Assembly: GCA_907165275.2 (NCBI GenBank)
Contig: OU015662.1
Coordinates: 10,795,501 to 10,859,500 of the forward strand
Length of the DNA: 64,000 nt
Reading direction: 5' to 3'
Origin: Zygaena filipendulae
Taxonomy: Eukaryota > Arthropoda > Insecta > Lepidoptera > Zygaenidae
Made by a program: the position numbers and the translations under genes
In this document: positions 57,001 through 63,457 of the stretch, piece after piece
Layout of the letters: every line of letters starts with the position of its first letter
Position numbering within the stretch: the first letter of the stretch is position 1
Notes under the pieces: generated by a model
Told to the model about the DNA's origin: nothing
Databases searched by the model: none
What the model saw: only the letters and a program-made list of their open reading frames with translations

Positions 57001-57164
57001 GCGGGAGAGTGGCCTACTCGCGATGGCTCCAGCAATCCCATTTCTATAGGAACGCCAGTCGTGGTGGGCGCCTCCGTCACCTCATGATCTGCGCTCAACA
57101 CCTCAGTAGTAACATTCTGGAGACCACTAATCATACCAATGGCTAAGGCACTCAGAAACAACAT
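32903..57164 (-). CDS. Bves: Popeye domain-containing cAMP-binding membrane protein, five exons
   Basis: POPDC/BVES proteins are glycosylated three-pass plasma-membrane proteins whose cytoplasmic Popeye domain binds cAMP and tunes ion channels and membrane traffic in muscle and epithelia. Minus-strand exons: 57164-56661, 44899-44742, 37586-37484, 33752-33612 and 33049-32903, phases 0, 2, 0, 0, together 1,053 nt (350 residues plus stop), the normal family size. The extracellular N-terminus has a signal-like start and NVT and NVS glycosylation sites (17, 60). Transmembrane segments are at about 83-101, 107-127 and 134-155. The Popeye domain (about 160-305) has VLSGKLVV, the phosphate-binding FLDSPEW (239-245) and FQVS (254-257). 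The last exon may instead splice at CAAG|GTACCG. The start ATG is the first Met after an in-frame TGA. The introns hold most of the window's transposons. Confidence 0.93.
33612..33752 (-). CDS. Bves: Popeye exon 4
   Basis: Acceptor caaacttcag|GTGTCG, donor ATGCAG|GTATAT; 47 codons including SRVLVWHRDKLKL and FDHILGRDVVHKLMQ, the C-terminal Popeye helices. Confidence 0.92.
33806..33951 (+). mobile_element. Truncated MITE, 'GGGCCCTTATTCACTATGA' family
   Basis: aggccccttattcacgatcaccaacaacattccttgccc and the following 100 bp match the 38118 copy. The right half is absent, cut off where the next MITE begins. Confidence 0.7.
33952..34199 (-). mobile_element. MITE with internal TGACGTCAC motifs, partial copy
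   Basis: Contains aacggcgatacattgagttg, gcgtgacgtcac, agtgacgtcacgactccc, and ends aattttgattttcaaaagtag. Family members at 34946, 44926, 45253 and 50687 share these blocks. The CRE-like TGACGTCA palindromes are a constant feature. Confidence 0.7.
34200..34544. other. Non-coding intronic DNA
   Basis: A short GC-rich patch (ggttccggccggcgcgtttgc, 34283-34303) but no gene or clear repeat. Confidence 0.35.
34545..34803 (-). repeat. Dispersed repeat, same subfamily as 6720-6965
   Basis: Reverse of the left-hand copy: tatacatataaaatgctttg, acggatcaacgcacagccaa, gaaacttggagggcgtgttc, gacgtaggcatccgataag, ending gcgggacagctagta. Confidence 0.75.
34905..35445 (+). repeat. Dispersed lepidopteran repeat split by a MITE
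   Basis: The repeat starts cttgctgtgccctgcggtttcacccgcg, breaks after cagaatt (34945) and resumes at aattcccgcaggaac (35270). It then runs through 'aaaattggtccagccgtttcagagatt' and a cagatagacagacagac tail. The inserted MITE occupies 34946-35269. Confidence 0.8.
34946..35269 (+). mobile_element. 324-bp TGACGTCAC MITE inserted into the dispersed repeat
   Basis: gggtattctccaaggtatga to ttttgtcaagtagcc, with AATT on both sides (34942-34945, 35270-35273). Because the host repeat is known, the duplicated AATT is well supported as the target site. It is nearly identical to the copy at 50687-51003. Confidence 0.85.
35446..36204. other. Non-coding intronic DNA with a retroelement tail remnant
   Basis: At 35990-36120 phrases like 'attacgcaacggattttgatgcggtttt' and tttataagtatagata suggest a decayed 3' tail. 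No gene. Confidence 0.4.
36205..36382 (-). repeat. Dispersed lepidopteran repeat
   Basis: ctcctgaaccaattttgaaaattctttcaccattag, cccggaattcccgcagaaactccg, gtgtgaaatcgcagggatcagctagtg. Confidence 0.7.
36383..37483. other. Non-coding intronic DNA
   Basis: No gene supported. A C14 run followed by gaggggg lies at 37170-37190. A 62-codon minus-strand frame at 36935-36747 has a hydrophobic stretch but no recognised family. Confidence 0.35.
37484..37586 (-). CDS. Bves: Popeye exon 3 (cAMP phosphate-binding motif)
   Basis: Acceptor gacattctag|GCTGGT, donor TTTCAG|GTGAGG. Encodes LVVSQNQRALHIVFPHHFLD followed by SPEWFGVSTDEYFQ, the most conserved part of the Popeye domain. Confidence 0.93.
37645..37975. 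repeat. Repeat bounded by AACCGACTT inverted ends
   Basis: Begins aaaccgacttccaaacac and ends ttttttaagtcggttaag, so the termini are inverted copies of aaccgactt. The same terminal motif is seen at 12740 and 40197. Likely a dispersed non-autonomous element. Confidence 0.5.
38118..38347. mobile_element. MITE, 'AGGGCCCTTATTCACTATGA' family, full copy
   Basis: agggcccttattcactatga at the left and tcatagtgaataagagccct at the right are near-perfect inverted repeats. The interior contains cccaaaaacgcatttccaaacg and tcattacgagggaaa. No target duplication could be confirmed. Confidence 0.75.
38348..38895. other. Non-coding intronic DNA
   Basis: Nothing recognised. Confidence 0.35.
38896..39164. mobile_element. 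Non-autonomous hAT-type element, 269 bp
   Basis: The left end cagtggcgtctctagccc and the complement of the right end cacaggcgtctttacc match at most positions and have the CA-G..GGCGTCT look of insect hAT termini. A perfect 8-bp duplication TTTATTAG (38888-38895, 39165-39172) borders it, as expected for hAT. Internal GC-rich cgcccgtgtgcaacc / cgcccgtgtgcaacg copies lie near both ends. Confidence 0.87.
39173..39599. other. Non-coding intronic DNA
   Basis: Nothing recognised. Confidence 0.35.
39600..39965 (+). mobile_element. 5'-truncated LINE, 3' end of the reverse-transcriptase ORF
   Basis: From about 39605 the plus strand reads KWKWAGHVARLQDQRWTG, then RKRGRPIFRWEDDI, WLKLARSRWKGLEEAF and a stop at 39845. 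This is the typical C-terminus of endonuclease/reverse-transcriptase polyproteins of insect LINEs (RTE- or related clade). A 3' UTR and a (ttttatttta)n-like tail to about 39965 follow. The truncation leaves no catalytic domain. Confidence 0.8.
40281..40700. repeat. Two dispersed-repeat copies head to head
   Basis: 40281-40470 reads forward with an (atcc)n tail like 2845-3078. 40480-40700 reads in reverse, ending gggacagctagta. The pair could fold on itself. Confidence 0.7.
40701..41311. other. Non-coding intronic DNA
   Basis: No gene or recognised repeat. Confidence 0.35.
41312..41537 (-). repeat. tRNA-derived SINE, second copy
   Basis: The minus-strand head is cccgatcggcgtagtaggt with B box ggttcgattcc. 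Body gtgtgatgaacacagggttcc and tail match the 32003-32263 copy closely. Confidence 0.8.
41538..42002. other. Non-coding intronic DNA
   Basis: Nothing recognised. Confidence 0.35.
42003..42433. mobile_element. Longer member of the 'AGGGCCCTTATTCACTATGA' MITE family
   Basis: agggcccttattcactatga at 42003 and tcatagtgaataaggtcccag at the right end are inverted. At 431 bp it is nearly twice the 38118 copy, with a different central section, so it is either a longer variant or carries an insertion. Confidence 0.7.
42434..43601. other. Non-coding intronic DNA with a decayed repeat
   Basis: A weakly conserved repeat end (ctgctgggaacagctagtac) is near 43281-43300. A 167-codon minus-strand frame at 43757-43254 runs through this repeat and the small inverted element and is not a gene. 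Confidence 0.35.
43602..43710. mobile_element. Tiny inverted-repeat element, about 100 bp
   Basis: gtatcagaaatatg (43607-43620) and catatttctgatac (43693-43706) are perfect reverse complements. The interior also pairs weakly (cttttgacagccg / cgacgactgac). Possibly a very short MITE. Confidence 0.5.
43711..44149. other. Non-coding intronic DNA
   Basis: Only an (aga)n run near 43957-43971. Confidence 0.35.
44150..44515 (-). repeat. Two tandem dispersed-repeat copies
   Basis: 44150-44332 ends gcgagtgaaaccgcggggcaccgcc. 44336-44515 starts ttactatttataaatgcgaaagtgag and carries cggaatttccgcggtaactccg. Confidence 0.7.
44742..44899 (-). CDS. Bves: Popeye exon 2
   Basis: Acceptor tgtcccgcag|GTGTAC, donor GGGCAA|GTGAGT. 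Encodes VYVALFKPLRVSRRQF and ends VDSLSLVLSG plus AA of a Lys codon. Confidence 0.92.
44926..45248 (+). mobile_element. TGACGTCAC MITE
   Basis: Ends ggctagtttcc / gaaactagcc, with aaatttcacatgacgtcacg and ctgtgacatcacgagtcccc inside. It begins only about 25 bp upstream of the acceptor of Popeye exon 2 (44900), on the intron side. Confidence 0.75.
45253..45549 (+). mobile_element. TGACGTCAC MITE, adjacent second copy
   Basis: ggctacttgacaattttttt to gacggactaactagaatt. Only four bases separate it from the previous copy, in the same orientation, so this is a tandem pair. Confidence 0.75.
45773..46179. mobile_element. Tc1/mariner-type MITE with long TIRs
   Basis: Left caggttatcccttaaatcgacg and the complement of the right caccctgt end form an inverted repeat of about 55 bp (shared tcgacgtcaagccagaacc and ggtgataggctaagtcata). 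It is flanked by TA on both sides (45771-45772, 46180-46181). CAGGGTGTCCC-type ends plus TA suggest the mariner superfamily. No transposase. Confidence 0.8.
46182..46689. other. Non-coding intronic DNA
   Basis: A 125-codon minus-strand frame (46649-46272) is the longest unexplained one in the intron. It is hydrophobic but unlike any family I know, and its nominal start is GTG. Confidence 0.35.
46690..46873 (-). repeat. Dispersed lepidopteran repeat
   Basis: ttactaatattataaatgcgaaagtgagtttg, 'aacggttcaaccgatcatcatg', cacgggtgaaaccgcggggaacagctagt. Confidence 0.75.
46874..47385. other. Non-coding intronic DNA
   Basis: Nothing recognised. Confidence 0.35.
47386..47620 (+). mobile_element. 236-bp MITE family, copy D
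   Basis: ggacatagataagcaatagt to ttatctgcgtcc. Flanks aaaa and aaag agree at three of four positions. Confidence 0.83.
47621..50686. other. 3 kb of intronic DNA without recognised features
   Basis: Short inverted phrases occur at 48285-48325 (ttttagaggt twice and cctctaaaat). Frames at 48121-48480 and 49476-49670 are lysine- or aromatic-rich with no family resemblance. No repeat family was recognised. Confidence 0.35.
50687..51003 (+). mobile_element. TGACGTCAC MITE
   Basis: gggtattctccaaggtatga to tttttgtcaagtagcc, almost base for base the same as 34946-35269. Left flank atat and right flank aatt do not give a clean duplication. Confidence 0.8.
51304..52020. repeat. Two dispersed-repeat copies with spacer
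   Basis: A truncated forward copy at 51304-51345 (actagctgtgcccgcggtttcacccgcgcg) with a decayed tail to about 51660, and a full reversed copy at 51844-52020 ending accgcggggaacggctagta. Confidence 0.65.
52021..54414. other. 2.4 kb of intronic DNA without recognised features
   Basis: AT-rich throughout; no family recognised and no plausible exon. Confidence 0.35.
54415..55085. repeat. Cluster of four dispersed-repeat copies
   Basis: Forward copies start at about 54415 and 54605 (both actagctgtcccccgcgatttcatcc), with a fragment at 54688. A reversed pair occupies about 54775-55085 and ends cgcgggtgaaaccgcggggcacagca. This is the densest clustering in the window. Confidence 0.7.
55511..55536. 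repeat. (ATT)n microsatellite
   Basis: About eight uninterrupted att units, then atgaaaatcc. Confidence 0.8.
55785..56048 (-). repeat. Dispersed lepidopteran repeat
   Basis: tctgtctgtctgtatg and related tracts, 'cgcgggatctctgaaattaacacgggtgaaactgcagggtacagc'. Confidence 0.65.
56661..57164 (-). CDS. Bves: Popeye exon 1 (N-terminus and three membrane segments)
   Basis: 168 codons from MLFLSALAIG to FHKDIEE; donor GAGGAG|GTAAAAT. Frames starting 18 nt further upstream lack an ATG. Confidence 0.9.
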
Positions 57165-57640
57165 AGTCCCACCGCGCTTCAAATAATCGAGCGGATTCTG
57201 TCATCGAATTCACGGCATTAATGAGCATTTGCAATTTATTGCGGCGGAAATAATTTTTCACACAGCTGATTATAATTACTACACTAATACCGGGAAAAAA
57301 ATTATTAAACTTTAGAACTGGATCTTCAAAAACTAAAACAAAAATTATTTTTCTCTACGCAGATACAGATTTATTGATAAAAATAGTAAAAGTATTATGT
57401 GGCAGCCGGCTGTAATAGCAGATTGTAAAACTTATTTTAATCGCATAATAAATTCATGGTTAAAGGTTAAATGAGAAAATAGCGAAACTGCAATTGCGAA
57501 CTTCACATGATAACACCACCAAAACCAAAACGACTATGGTTTTTTTTGGCTATAAATGCAGTTTGCTTTGACAGTTGACACAAATGAACAAAAGTCAAAA
57601 CCCAAACTTGTCATTTTTGACAGCAAAGAGTATTGCGCCC
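57165..57640 (-). promoter_or_regulatory. Popeye 5' flank
   Basis: Upstream of the ATG the frame is closed by TGA at about 57206. Neither a TATA nor an initiator is convincing. Transcription presumably starts within a few hundred bases, as DNA beyond 57640 is repeat-derived. Confidence 0.35.
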
Positions 57641-57885
57641 AAAGACAACTAGACTAGTAAAAAGACTGTGCATAATTAAAGAAGAAGAAGAAGACTGTGC
57701 ACTGACTAAAATCCCTTCAGTAGTTTTTGACCCATGCGTGCACATACAGACAGACAAAAATTTACTGATTGCATTTTTGGCATCAGTATCGATCACCATT
57801 CATCCTCCAATGTTAATTTTGAACATATATTCAATGTACATAATTGACCTCTCTACCGTTTTATTATAAGTATAGATAGATTTGG
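57641..57885 (+). repeat. Retroelement 3' tail, same family as 11465-11690
   Basis: ccttcagtagtttttgaccc, ttactgattgcatttttggcatcagt, cattcatcctccaatgttaattttgaa, ttataagtatagatag. An (aag)n run precedes it. Confidence 0.65.
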
Positions 57886-57897
57886 TACGGAACCCTA

Positions 57898-58741
57898 TGT
57901 AACGTTGTAGTCTTAGTTCTCAACATAAAAAAAAAAAACTATAAAATAAAATAAATTAAATCTACCCTGTGCGAACGGATCTCCAAATATCCCTCCGCGC
58001 GCCGCGCTTCCGCGCCGCCGGTCGTCATCGGCCGATCATTTCAATCTGCACGGACAGACGACTGCAGCTCGCACGCCGCGCTACACGCGGGTGTCTAAAT
58101 TAATTCTACGGTACCTACCTACCTACGATCTTGTGACCGTTAGTCTACCGCGCATACTATTTTCTGTGCTAGTGCTGGATGACCCTCTAGGGTGAGTTCT
58201 CATTCACATTCACACTACTAAGCTGCTTCTCGCTTAATCTAGTCTGGCTGGCTGCAATTCCTACTAAAGCACTATCGCTACTACCTTGCGACCGCTGGTT
58301 CTCACGGGGTGGAAGGCAGCCAGCTACGGACTTGCTGATGGTAACCGAAGCCCTCGCTCCAGGTTCCAGGCACCTACCAGCCCTACTCCTGGACTACCCC
58401 CGGCGTACTCCAGGCACCTACCATCTACCGCTGAGACTCCAGGCACCTACCAGCTGACGTTCCAGGCGCCTACCCCTGGACTACTCCAGGCGTACCCCAG
58501 CCGCTGCCTGCACCAGCCGCCGCGGCACCAGCGTCGTCACCATCTACGAGCCACCTTCCACCTACCGCTGAGGCCAGTGTCGCTAATTGTACCTACTTGT
58601 ACCTATCTACCGGGAACGGACCGGGAAGGCAAATAAATAATTAGTCTCAATCTATCGGACTTCTTCTTGCGTTCCCACGCTACCTACCTACCTGCCGCGC
58701 TGAGTGACCTAAATAATTAGGAACCACTACCAAGCGTGACA
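57898..58741 (+). mobile_element. Putative LTR of a Gypsy/BEL-type retrotransposon
   Basis: The segment starts TGTAACGTTGTAG and ends GCGTGACA, directly followed by GTGGCGCCC, so it looks like a 5' LTR (844 bp) with its primer site. It contains a TATAAAA-like aaactataaaataaaa (57935-57950) and an AATAAA in ggcaaataaataattag (58629-58645), suitable as promoter and poly-A signal. A tandem motif ccaggcacctacca is repeated several times (58365-58500). The partner LTR is not in the window, so the borders are tentative. Confidence 0.55.
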
Positions 58742-58742
58742 G

Positions 58743-58760
58743 TGGCGCCCTTTAACGTGG
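58743..58760 (+). promoter_or_regulatory. Primer-binding site of the putative LTR element
   Basis: tggcgccctttaacgtgg: TGGCGCCC is the classic complement of the 3' end of a tRNA used as reverse-transcription primer (lysine-type in several retroelements). It sits one base after the LTR end. Confidence 0.55.
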
Positions 58761-59082
58761 TTATTGTCCTTCCAGGTTCGTTCTAGGTATTTATTTTAGT
58801 GCTTTAGCAGCTAGCCCAGCGCGAAAAACCTAATTGTGAGCGAGGCGGTGTCGATGCTACCTACACAGCGAACTGGTACGTACTTACCTATTCATTAAAA
58901 TAAAACCGTTACGCTTACCTACCTATACTTGTTTTTTTTTTTGCTTCGTATTTTTATGCTGAATTTTATACTAACGCTTATTTTGATTGTGCCAATTGTG
59001 ATTGTAATTGTTGCGTAATATTTTCCAACAACTAGATACCTAAACAATTTTTTTCTTATATCAATAATACTTATTAACTTTT
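58761..59082 (+). other. Leader of the putative LTR retrotransposon, interrupted by Copia
   Basis: AT-rich, T-run-containing sequence without a frame. It continues on the far side of the Copia insertion at 63458. Confidence 0.45.
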
Positions 59083-59087
59083 GTTTT

Positions 59088-59270
59088 TATGAAAGACTGC
59101 TGAAGGATTAATAGAAGACTCTTTGTTTTAATATATTTATTTGATCATTTATGCGACACTACGTTAACACAGTATCTACGCCATATTGTGAAGTGCTAAG
59201 AGAGCGCTAGCCTAGTGTTGCCAGATTAAGTGATCATAGATTATAAATAATCTTAATTATAATTCTCACA
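59088..59270 (-). repeat. Copia 3' LTR
   Basis: On the minus strand it begins TGTGAGAATTATAATTAAG and ends CAGCAGTCTTTCATA. It is identical to the other LTR. Confidence 0.93.
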
Positions 59271-59279
59271 TCCCCCCTC
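59271..59279 (-). promoter_or_regulatory. Copia polypurine tract
   Basis: Minus strand gaggggggA directly precedes the 3' LTR. This purine run primes plus-strand DNA synthesis in LTR elements. Confidence 0.8.
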
Positions 59280-59421
59280 AATTTGTATATTTTTTTTTTC
59301 CCTTTTTTTAATATTCAAATTGGTACTTTTAACCTTAATATATGGCAACACTATACACTTGTCAAACTGATAATTAAAATCTAAACTTACTTAATTTTGT
59401 AAAAGAATACACAACAAAATG

Positions 59422-62400
59422 TTAGTTTTTTAACAATAAATCACGAAAATAATTAAACTTTACGGTTTTCAAAGCCTTAGTCATTATATCGGCGATATTC
59501 TCTTCACTTTTAACGTAGTTCACAATCACTAGTTTTTTGATTACAATGTCCTTTATGAAGTTAAATTTTATGTCAATATGTTTCGCTCGTTTCGTGTTTT
59601 CACTATTGTTCATCATTTTCAGCGCACTTTGGTTATCTACGAAAAGAGTAACAGAGTCCACATTGTCAAAATCACTTGCAATTCCTTTGATAAACAACAG
59701 TTCACTCATACACACAGATGCTGAGATATATTCGGCCTCAGCTGATGAAATCGCCACAGTCTGTTGTTTCTTCGAGCACCAGGAAATGAGGTTGTCATTA
59801 TGGTATACTACCATGCCGCTTACACTCTTCCTATCCGTCTTATCACCTCCCCAGTCTGCATCCGAGTATGCTGTGATGTCGTTTCCTGTCTTCTTTGTAT
59901 AGGTAAGTACTTTGTCTTTTGTTCCTTTTAGGTATCTCAGAATGCGTTTTCCAGCTTCCCAGGTTGTCTTTGTAGGTGCATTCATGTATCTGCTCAGGTA
60001 CGATGTGGCAAAGGTGATGTCTGGTCTTGTGATGGTCAGGTAGGTAAGACTACCAACTAATTCTTTATATGGTACGTTAGAAAGAATTTCTTCCTCTTGT
60101 TCAGGTACTTCAAAGCTGTTCTCCATTGGAGTTTTCATCGGTTTACATTCATTCATATTGTATTTATTCATTACTGTGTCAATAAATTTTTGTTGTGATA
60201 TTTTCATTGTATTTTCATTCCGTGTTATTTCCATTCCTAAGTAGTTATGTATAGTTCCCATATCCTTTGCATTAAATTCTTCTTTTAGTTTGTATGTAAT
60301 TTGTTTTATTTGTTCCTTAACTCCCATTAGAATTATGTCATCGACAAAGAGTATTAACCATACATCCTTTCCTTTGTAAAGACAACTATCATATTCAGAT
60401 CTTTTGAAGTTTATTTCTTGACAAAATGAATCAATTCTTTTGTTCCAGCACTTAGGTGATTCTTTTAGGCCGTATAGAGATCTGTGTAATTTTAGTACTT
60501 TCTTATTGCTGTTCATTTTTATTCCTTCAGGAGGTTTTATGTAAACTTCAGTTTCCAATTTACCGTTCAAAAAGGCAGTTGGTATATCTAACTGTTTAAC
60601 TTCCCAGTCATGGCATAAAGCTTGTGATAAGCTCATTCTAATAGTAGTCATTTTAGCCACTGGTGAGTATACATAGTCTTCTGGACTTTGTTGAAAGCCT
60701 TTAGCTACTAGACGTGCCTTTTTATTTCCATCTGACTTTGATTTAAAAACCCATTTTGTATCTATGGCCTTTTTCCCAAAGGGTAGATCACATTCATCCC
60801 ATGTATGTAGTTGTTCTAGGGAGTTTATTTCTTTGTTGATAGCCTTTTTCCACTCTTCATTTTTTATTGCTTCTTTGTAGTTTAATGGATCGCTACTTGT
60901 CAATAGGCAGTATGCTTGATGACCTGTAGTGTCATAGTCTTCTAGATGTGCAGGCTTCTTTATTTCCCTTCCACTTCTAGTAAATTCTTTTCCTTCCTTT
61001 TCATTTTGCTTTAAACTCTCATTATGTGGGTCATAAAATTCTTCCTCTTCACTTTGCTCTGACTTTTCTTCCTTTTCTTCTGCTTTCTTTTCTTCTCTAT
61101 AATCACAATCTTCTTCTATATCAATGTTTCTGTATGTTGTTTCATTTTCAGGTTTGTACTGAGTGTTATTTTCATCAAATCTTACGTCTCTGGAAACTAT
61201 TATCTCATCTGTCTTCGGATTCCATAATTTGTAACCATTGTTAGCATATCCAATCATTCTCATTGGTACTGCTCTGCTGTCAAATTTATCTCCTCTCGGT
61301 AGTTTTAATGCCCAAGCTTTGCATCCAAATATTTTTAACTTCTCAAGTTTTAATCCTCTCCCAAAAATGTTTGCAGGTATCTTGCAGTTAATGGCCTTTG
61401 ATGGGGATCTATTTATTAGATATGTGGCAGTTATTACAGCATGACCCCATAAGTATCTAGGCAGGTTTGATTCTTCCAGGATGGATCTTGCTTTTTCATA
61501 AATTGTGCGATTAAGCCTTTCTGACTTCCCATTCATTTGAGGACTGTACGGTACTGTGTATTCAAACTTTATTCCTTTCTGATCACAATATTGTCTTAAT
61601 TCTGTAGATTTGTATTCTCCTCCATTGTCCGACCTTATCCTCTTTACTTTTATGTCCTTTTCTCTTTCTAAACTATTTATGTAGTTTATTAGGTAGCCTC
61701 CTGCTTCATGCTTGTTCTTCAGTAAGTATGTTTGACTGAAATGAGAGTAGTCATCCATTATGGTCATGAAATATCGATTACCCTCGTTTGTCAGTGTTTT
61801 CATTGGACCAGCAATATCAGTATGTATTAATTCTCCTATGTTCTTTGATTGAGGTCGAGTTATTCTTATGAATGGTAACCGGGTACTTTTATTCTTCAAA
61901 CAAGTGTCACATTTATTATTGGAATGTGGTAGTCCCATGATGTTTAGATAGTTCCTGTTCATGTGACCCAATCTACGGTGCCACAAATCTTCTTTCTCTG
62001 CACTGTAACTTTGCTCTGTATTGTCTTGTAATTTGGCTTTAAATGTATATAGTTTTCCAATTCTCTCTCCATAATATTTTCTTAATTGTCCCTTAATTAT
62101 CATTCCCTTTTTAGCAAAAATTATTGTATGTCCTTGTTCATTTAATTTACTTACTGATAGCAGATTGTGACTAATCTGTGGTACAATCAATGCATCAATT
62201 TTAATTGGTGTTCCGTTCCATTTAACTTTTAAAATGCCCTTTTTTGTGGCTTGTAACATTTCACCATTCGCAATTTTAATTTTTACTGGATCCTTTAGAT
62301 CGGCCATATCTGTCATATATTTCTCATATATCTCCTTGACAAAATTGTGAGTGGCTCCCGAGTCTACAATAAAGGTTATTTCTTCTTTGTCATCATTTAT

Positions 62401-63192
62401 TTGACTCTCTAATGAATATGCTACAAAACATTCATTATTTGAATTATCTTCTGTTACCATACTAGCATGTCCTCTTCTTCCACGGGATCGAAAGCGAGAT
62501 CTTGATTGTCCACTTCTACCTCTTGCTCTTCCTCTTGATTGGAATTTTTTAAACTTACACTCATAAGCATAGTGTCCATCTTTACCACAATTGTAGCAGG
62601 CTACGAATGCATTTACATTATTTTCTTCTTCCTGAATTTTTCCTTTTGTTTTTATTTCTGCATCTAGCAGCCTTGACTTTGTAAAGTCTATATCTAGATC
62701 TTTTTCTAGACTTAGTGTCTCTAAGGATGTTATGACTCCTTCGAATTCGTCTCCGAGTGTCAGGAGCAAGTGACTCACTTTGTCTGAATCTGTGAGTATA
62801 TTACCAGAGGATTCCAATTCAGATATGAGTTGATCATACTTTAGAAAGTGATCTTGTAGGGAACTTGATGGAGAATATTTTAGACTCAATAGTTTTTTTC
62901 TTAAGTATAGGTTTTTAAATACGCTCTTTCTTTCAAATATTCCTTCTAATTGCAGTAACATTTCTTTCGCTGTTTTCGCCTTTTTAACGATATTGATGTA
63001 TTGATCAGGCAGACACTGAACAATAATTGATTATGCCCTTGCATCCTTTTTCGGGTCTTCTTTCTCTTCAAGTTTTCCTTCGAGTACTCCCGATAGACCT
63101 TTTTCTTCTAGGATTAATTCGATTCGAAACTTCCACGTGCCGAAATTTGTATTCGGTCCTAGTATTGGGAACCTTTCAGATGCCGACGCCAT
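59422..63192 (-). pseudogene. Copia gag-pol polyprotein, broken by one early stop
   Basis: Polyprotein for particle formation, processing, integration and reverse transcription. The frame opens at ATG 63192 (MASASERFPILG), meets TAA at 63033-63031 (codon 54), and continues open in the same frame to 59422. The downstream part gives 1,179 residues from Met 62961. In that numbering: Gag with zinc knuckle CYNCGKDGHYAYEC (122-135); arginine-rich tract; protease DSG (200-202); integrase zinc region H..H, CDTC (about 329-354) and catalytic D382, D445, E481 with the D-D-35-E spacing; an acidic KEEK-rich linker (about 615-645); reverse transcriptase with D792 and FVDD (872-875); RNase H D1034, E1075, D1109. 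All catalytic residues are intact, so the stop is the only visible lesion. Reinitiation at 62961 would lack the Gag N-terminus. Confidence 0.93.
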
Positions 63193-63257
63193 TTTTTTTC
63201 TTTGCACTTTTATTATTTTCGTCTTGTTTATTTTTACACTGCCCTACAACTATTAGG

Positions 63258-63274
63258 CGTCTGGGCCCATAACC
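63258..63274 (-). promoter_or_regulatory. Copia primer-binding site, half-tRNA-iMet type
   Basis: Immediately after the 5' LTR the minus strand reads GGTTATGGGCCCAGACG. Its complement, CTGGGCCCATAACC, is the anticodon stem-loop of initiator tRNA-Met (anticodon CAT). Copia in Drosophila is known to prime from such an internally cleaved half-tRNA, so the same mechanism is expected here. Confidence 0.88.
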
Positions 63275-63457
63275 TATGAAAGACTGCTGAAGGATTAATA
63301 GAAGACTCTTTGTTTTAATATATTTATTTGATCATTTATGCGACACTACGTTAACACAGTATCTACGCCATATTGTGAAGTGCTAAGAGAGCGCTAGCCT
63401 AGTGTTGCCAGATTAAGTGATCATAGATTATAAATAATCTTAATTATAATTCTCACA
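63275..63457 (-). repeat. Copia 5' LTR
   Basis: Identical to 59088-59270; it would drive minus-strand transcription of the element. Confidence 0.93.

Larger units (their letters stand above)
59088..63457 (-). mobile_element. Full-length Ty1/copia LTR retrotransposon, recent insertion
   Basis: 4,370 bp in minus orientation with 183-bp LTRs (59088-59270 and 63275-63457) that are identical at every position. A GTTTT target duplication flanks it (59083-59087, 63458-63462). The primer site, purine tract and gag-pol frame are all present and ordered LTR-PBS-gag-PR-IN-RT-RH-PPT-LTR. Identical LTRs mean insertion was recent. One early nonsense codon probably prevents production of the full polyprotein. 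The element landed in another retrotransposon's leader. Confidence 0.95.

Noticed and set aside
58286..58636. 116-codon proline-rich plus-strand frame
   Set aside because: It is generated by the ccaggcacctacca tandem motif within the putative LTR.
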